This document shows positions 6,506 to 9,007 of a stretch of 9,007 bases of DNA, in pieces. The DNA lies in contig JAVBLG010000108.1 in the NCBI GenBank assembly GCA_031553655.1, forward strand, positions 1-9,007, written 5' to 3'. The translations under genes and the position numbers were made by a program. This stretch comes from JAVBLG01 sp031553655 (GTDB lineage Bacteria > Desulfobacterota > Desulfovibrionia > Desulfovibrionales > Desulfovibrionaceae). Each line of letters opens with the position of its first letter. Within the stretch, counting starts at the first letter, position 1. Under the pieces are notes generated by a model that worked only from the letters and a program-made list of their open reading frames with translations, was not told the DNA's origin and searched no databases.

Positions 6506-6520
6506 GCCAATAGTGTGCCA
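6506..6520 (-). promoter_or_regulatory. Sigma-54 promoter of the zraP-like gene
   Basis: On the minus strand the sequence is TGGCAC, five bases, TGGC. The -24 element is a perfect match, and the GC of the -12 element is exactly at the required spacing (12 nt from GG to GC). The only -12 deviation is TGGC for TTGC. The predicted transcript start is near 6494, about 60 nt before the start codon. Transcription would need sigma-54 and an NtrC-type activator. Confidence 0.8.
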
Positions 6521-6598
6521 AACTATTTTATTTATTTTATTTCAATATATTACAATAAAATAGTTTTTCATATAGTGGCTCAAAAAAGTTTTGTGAGT

Positions 6599-6647
6599 AA
6601 AAATGTAACATCCAGCATGGTGCATTATGTAGTGGTGTTACCTTTTT
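6599..6647. promoter_or_regulatory. Inverted repeat, candidate activator (ZraR-type) enhancer site
   Basis: AAAAATGTAACATC (6599-6612) is repeated inverted at 6634-6647 (AAAAAGGTAACACC on the minus strand), 12 of 14 identical, with perfect GTAACA/TGTTAC cores. Its centre is 6623. The midpoint between the two -24 ends (6520 and 6727) is 6623.5, so the site is ~104 bp from both promoters, a usual distance for sigma-54 enhancer sites. Confidence 0.6.
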
Positions 6648-6726
6648 TCTCTGTACAAGGCTTCCACAACTAGTCAGTTCAGTATATTATTTTGTAATAC
6701 TCTGAAATTATATATTATAATTATAA

Positions 6727-6741
6727 TGGCATTACTTTTGC
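6727..6741 (+). promoter_or_regulatory. Sigma-54 promoter of the sensor kinase gene
   Basis: TGGCAT (6727-6732), five bases, TTGC (6738-6741) matches the -24/-12 consensus at all but the last -24 position, with correct spacing. The predicted start of transcription is near 6753, giving a ~180-nt leader before the GTG start of the kinase. It mirrors the zraP-side promoter. Confidence 0.82.
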
Positions 6742-6819
6742 CTATATTTAATATAGAAGATAACAGTGTATAGATGTCATGCAGTTCAATTAATCAACTT
6801 GCTGACATTGTTGCTATAA

Positions 6820-6836
6820 CTGACGTCAACCGTCAG
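6820..6836 (+). other. Hairpin in the kinase leader
   Basis: CTGACG (6820-6825) pairs with CGTCAG (6831-6836) around a 5-nt loop. It lies in the predicted untranslated leader, about 95 nt before the kinase start codon. No U-tract follows, so it is not an obvious terminator. Function unknown. Confidence 0.4.
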
Positions 6837-6931
6837 CGCTGCCATGGTTGAGCGGGGGTTTTCGGTCTTTAAGAAATTTTCGGCAAGACGCATTGGTTGC
6901 GGGACGTATTTGTTTTTGGCGAGGTAGTTTG

Positions 6932-8776
6932 GTGAAATTGGGTTCCTTGCGCCGCCTTCCGGCGTGGTTGCGTATCTCTCCCTGGATTGTGATTGCTCTG
7001 GCCGTTATTCTTACCGGCTTGGTCATAGCTTTCAGTGAACACAGCACGGGCAAGGCCCGTGAATTCGCCGCCAGGCTCACTTTGGAGAAAGGCGCGTCGG
7101 TTATTCGCGGTTTTGAGGCGGCGGTTAACGCCAGTCTGGGCATGCGCTGGACAGAGGATGAACTGGCGCGGCTTATTGAAGAAATGGGCGATCAGCCCGA
7201 CATAGACTATCTGGCGGTTACCGATCAAAACGGCCTTGTACTGGCTTCGAGCAAGCCGGATATGTCCGACAAGGATCTGCTGGATGCCAAAACCTTCGCC
7301 TCCATGCGCCCTTCAGACAAACCGGGGCAAATTAGGCTTCAGGAGCCGGGCAATTCGGCTTTTTTTCTGGTTTATAAAGAATTCAAGCTGCGGGACAGGC
7401 CGCGTCGTCCGCGTCGCCATCACATGAACCCAGGCATGCCGCCCGGCCCGCCCAAGCATAGTATGAACGGCCCCGGTTCGCCTCAGATGATGCCATCCGG
7501 TTCTGACATGCCTTTTCCTCCACACGGCAGACAATGCCGCTGGCTTCCGCCGGAAAACAAGCCTGGAGGGGCGAAGCGCATTATTATAGTCGGTTACGAC
7601 ACCACTGCCCTGGAAAAAGCTCTGGCCGTGGACAAGAATCATCTTATCCTGATGTCCTGGATTATTTTCCTGCTGGGCTTTGCCGGTCTGCTTTCGCTTT
7701 TCTTGGCTCACAGCTACACGCATTCGCGCCGTTTGTTACAGGACATGCGCGCTTTTTCCAATGAAGTTTCCGACAGCCTGCCTGTGGGCGTTATTTCCGC
7801 CGATGCCAAAGGACACGTGACCTATGCCAACCCTGAGGCGTTGCGCATTGCCGGAATTTCGGCCGCATCCGCCATAGGCAGAAGTCCGGCATTGCTTCTG
7901 CCGCAGGCCTGGGAGCATATAGCATCATCTCTTGCCGAAGGGCATAATGTGGCGGAATACGAAACCTGGCTGGTCGGCGGAAGCGGCAAGCGTATCCCCG
8001 TGGCTCTGGCTGCTTCGCGTATTGTAACTGAAGAGGGTGGGCATGTGGCCGATGCCGTTATTATGCGCGACCTCGGCGAAGTTAAAAAATTGCAGAGCGA
8101 GGTCCGGCGGCGCGATCGCCTGGTGTCGCTCGGCAATATGGCCGCCGGCATAGCCCATGAATTGAGAAATCCCCTGAGCTCCATCAAGGGGCTGGCCAGA
8201 TTTTTCATGGAGCAGAGCAGGGAAAATTCTTCGGTGGTAAAGGCCGGCGAGGTGATGACCCAGGAAATTGACCGGCTTGATCGGGTGGTCGGAGGGCTTC
8301 TGGATCTGGCCAGACCCGATCAGCTTGTGCTTGGCAGCACCTCTTTGCAGGAACTGGTGGAACGAGCCAGGCGTCTGGCCGAGCCTGATCTTCAGGGCCG
8401 GAACATTATTTTTGAAACCGACCTTGCCGCTTATCCCCATCAGGTTCTTCTTGACGGCGACCGCATGATTCAAGCTTTGCTGAATCTGTTTCTCAATGCT
8501 GTGCAAGCCATGGAAGGCGGCGGCAGGCTGTTGGTGCGCGCGGCGGAAGACGGCGACAATTTGCTTCTGGAAATTTCCGATACCGGCTGCGGCATTCCCG
8601 AAGAGCAGATCGGACAGCTTTTCAGCCCTTATTTCACAACCAAAGCCAGCGGGGCCGGGCTTGGTCTGGCTCTGGTGCACAAGATTGTCGAGGCGCATGA
8701 CGGCGGAATTGAAGTGAAGAGCCGCGTGGGGCAGGGGACCGTGTTTACGATTCGTTTGCCGCAGGCCGGGATTTAA
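6932..8776 (+). CDS. Membrane sensor histidine kinase, ZraS-like, with Met/His/Pro-rich sensor segment
   Basis: This 614-residue inner-membrane kinase has TM1 at about 16-35 and a periplasmic sensor at about 36-236 whose end (158-212) is rich in Pro, Met and His (six Met, four His, one Cys). TM2 lies at about 237-261, followed by a PAS domain at about 275-382, HisKA with phospho-acceptor H409 in AHELRNPLSS, and a HATPase domain with N522, the DTGCGIP box (D550) and GAGLGLAL (574-581). All catalytic boxes are intact and no receiver domain is fused. The 4HB/ZraS-type arrangement and divergence from a zraP-like gene suggest envelope metal (zinc or copper) sensing. GTG at 6932 is chosen because GAGG (6921-6924) lies 7 nt upstream; a TTG at 6848 would add 28 residues without a ribosome binding site. 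E. coli ZraS is shorter (about 465 aa); the PAS domain and loop explain the difference. No response regulator follows in the window. Confidence 0.88.
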   Translation: MKLGSLRRLPAWLRISPWIVIALAVILTGLVIAFSEHSTGKAREFAARLTLEKGASVIRGFEAAVNASLGMRWTEDELARLIEEMGDQPDIDYLAVTDQNGLVLASSKPDMSDKDLLDAKTFASMRPSDKPGQIRLQEPGNSAFFLVYKEFKLRDRPRRPRRHHMNPGMPPGPPKHSMNGPGSPQMMPSGSDMPFPPHGRQCRWLPPENKPGGAKRIIIVGYDTTALEKALAVDKNHLILMSWIIFLLGFAGLLSLFLAHSYTHSRRLLQDMRAFSNEVSDSLPVGVISADAKGHVTYANPEALRIAGISAASAIGRSPALLLPQAWEHIASSLAEGHNVAEYETWLVGGSGKRIPVALAASRIVTEEGGHVADAVIMRDLGEVKKLQSEVRRRDRLVSLGNMAAGIAHELRNPLSSIKGLARFFMEQSRENSSVVKAGEVMTQEIDRLDRVVGGLLDLARPDQLVLGSTSLQELVERARRLAEPDLQGRNIIFETDLAAYPHQVLLDGDRMIQALLNLFLNAVQAMEGGGRLLVRAAEDGDNLLLEISDTGCGIPEEQIGQLFSPYFTTKASGAGLGLALVHKIVEAHDGGIEVKSRVGQGTVFTIRLPQAGI

Positions 8777-8785
8777 ACATTGTCT

Positions 8786-8820
8786 GGAGCATTTCGCGAA
8801 TTAAATCGGCAAAAGGCTCT
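8786..8820. repeat. 35-nt mismatched hairpin, copy 2
   Basis: This is the same architecture as 2159-2193: outer GGAGC/GCTCT (one wobble), mismatch, TTT/AAA, mismatch, GC/GC, 11-nt loop. It is identical to copy 1 at 27 of 35 positions, with differences concentrated in the loop. It begins 9 nt after the kinase stop codon, so it could mark the transcript's 3' end. Confidence 0.6.
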
Positions 8821-8852
8821 GACTGGTCATTTCATGAAATCATTTTTGTAAC

Positions 8853-8871
8853 CCCTTCCTTAAGGGAAGGG
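8853..8871. other. 7-bp GC-rich hairpin downstream of the kinase
   Basis: CCCTTCC (8853-8859) and GGAAGGG (8865-8871) pair around TTAAG. There is no T-run on the plus side. On the minus strand the stem is followed by GGTTACAAAAATG, again no U-tract. It is possibly a weak, factor-assisted terminator. Confidence 0.35.
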
Positions 8872-8908
8872 CAATCCACAGTCGGGTCCAAAACCCCCGC
8901 GCCGGCGG

Positions 8909-8933
8909 CAGGCGGCGGGATAGGTGCCGCCTG
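8909..8933. other. 8-bp GC-rich hairpin
   Basis: CAGGCGGC (8909-8916) and GCCGCCTG (8926-8933) pair perfectly around a 9-nt loop. A competing 6-bp pairing (8876-8881 with 8931-8936) uses part of the same arm. No coding context is visible. Confidence 0.4.
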
Positions 8934-9007
8934 TGGCTTGTAAAAGATTTGTTTTTTAACAAAGTCTTGGTTGGCGGTGCCGCCGGTCACCCGCGTTGCC
9001 GGCACGA

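Larger units (their letters stand above)
6432..6931. promoter_or_regulatory. Divergent regulatory region between zraP-like gene and sensor kinase
   Basis: About 500 AT-rich bases contain no supported gene. They hold opposing sigma-54 promoters (6506-6520 minus, 6727-6741 plus), a long inverted repeat (6599-6647), and smaller palindromes at 6579-6597, 6681-6701 and 6715-6726. A 6-bp hairpin in the kinase leader (6820-6825 with 6831-6836) is also present. The kinase leader downstream of its promoter would be about 180 nt. Confidence 0.7.
8777..9007. other. Hairpin-rich non-coding segment downstream of the kinase
   Basis: No coding region is supported. The segment contains the second 35-nt mismatched hairpin (8786-8820), the palindrome 8829-8840, a 7-bp stem CCCTTCC/GGAAGGG with loop TTAAG (8853-8871), and an 8-bp stem CAGGCGGC/GCCGCCTG (8909-8916, 8926-8933). 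A bulged TTTGTT/AACAAA stem (8944-8968) and GGCGG/CCGCC (8973-8984) follow. CCACAG (8876-8881) can pair with CTGTGG (8931-8936) in competition with the 8-bp stem. GGTGCCGCC occurs twice (8923-8931 region and 8976-8984). Confidence 0.55.

Noticed and set aside
6434..6673. 79-codon open frame in the divergent intergenic region
   Set aside because: AT-rich composition, no ribosome binding site, and it runs over the zraP-side sigma-54 promoter and the central inverted repeat.
6774..6851. 25-codon possible leader peptide upstream of the kinase
   Set aside because: ATG frame ending in TGA at 6849-6851 with two Cys and a His, but no Shine-Dalgarno sequence before it, so it cannot be supported.
6848..6931. 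Longer kinase start at TTG 6848
   Set aside because: Adds 28 residues of poor quality before TM1 and has no ribosome binding site; the GTG at 6932 has GAGG at ideal spacing.

Overview
The window looks like chromosomal DNA of a Gram-negative, sulfate-reducer-like deltaproteobacterium (Desulfovibrio or a close relative). The reasons are coding regions of moderate to high GC with AT-rich intergenic stretches, a periplasmic ZraP-type metal protein paired with a membrane histidine kinase, and two clear sigma-54 promoters. This assignment is inference from style and gene content; no marker gene fixes it. There are seven intact protein genes and no rRNA, tRNA, CRISPR array or recognisable insertion sequence.

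Left part (1-3374): an AT-rich 5' stretch leads into a chain of small palindromes and then an aspartate/glutamate-type racemase gene (+). Convergent to it is an isoprenylcysteine/phospholipid-methyltransferase-like membrane protein gene (-), bracketed by two copies of a ~33-nt direct repeat; the upstream copy runs into its probable extended -10 promoter. A second hairpin chain (2090-2193) precedes an M20 metallopeptidase/deacylase gene (+). The two hairpin chains share short linker sequences in the same order, but their stems differ in sequence.

Middle (3371-5922): the M20 gene converges on a ClC-type chloride channel/transporter gene (-) with overlapping stop codons. The ClC gene is divergent from rlmN (+), which encodes the radical-SAM 23S rRNA/tRNA adenosine C2-methyltransferase. 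A very strong 22-bp hairpin separates rlmN from the convergent zraP-like gene.

Right part (5922-9007): a ZraP/Spy-like periplasmic protein gene (-) with a Gly/Met/His tail is divergent from a PAS-containing sensor histidine kinase gene (+) whose periplasmic part has a Pro/Met/His-rich segment. The ~500-bp AT-rich region between them carries a sigma-54 -24/-12 promoter for each gene and a 14-nt inverted repeat centred within 1 bp of the midpoint between the two promoters. This is the layout expected for a ZraP-ZraSR envelope/metal stress circuit. The response regulator is not inside the window: the kinase is followed by at least 230 bp of hairpin-rich non-coding DNA. That segment contains a second copy of the 35-nt mismatched hairpin seen upstream of the M20 gene.
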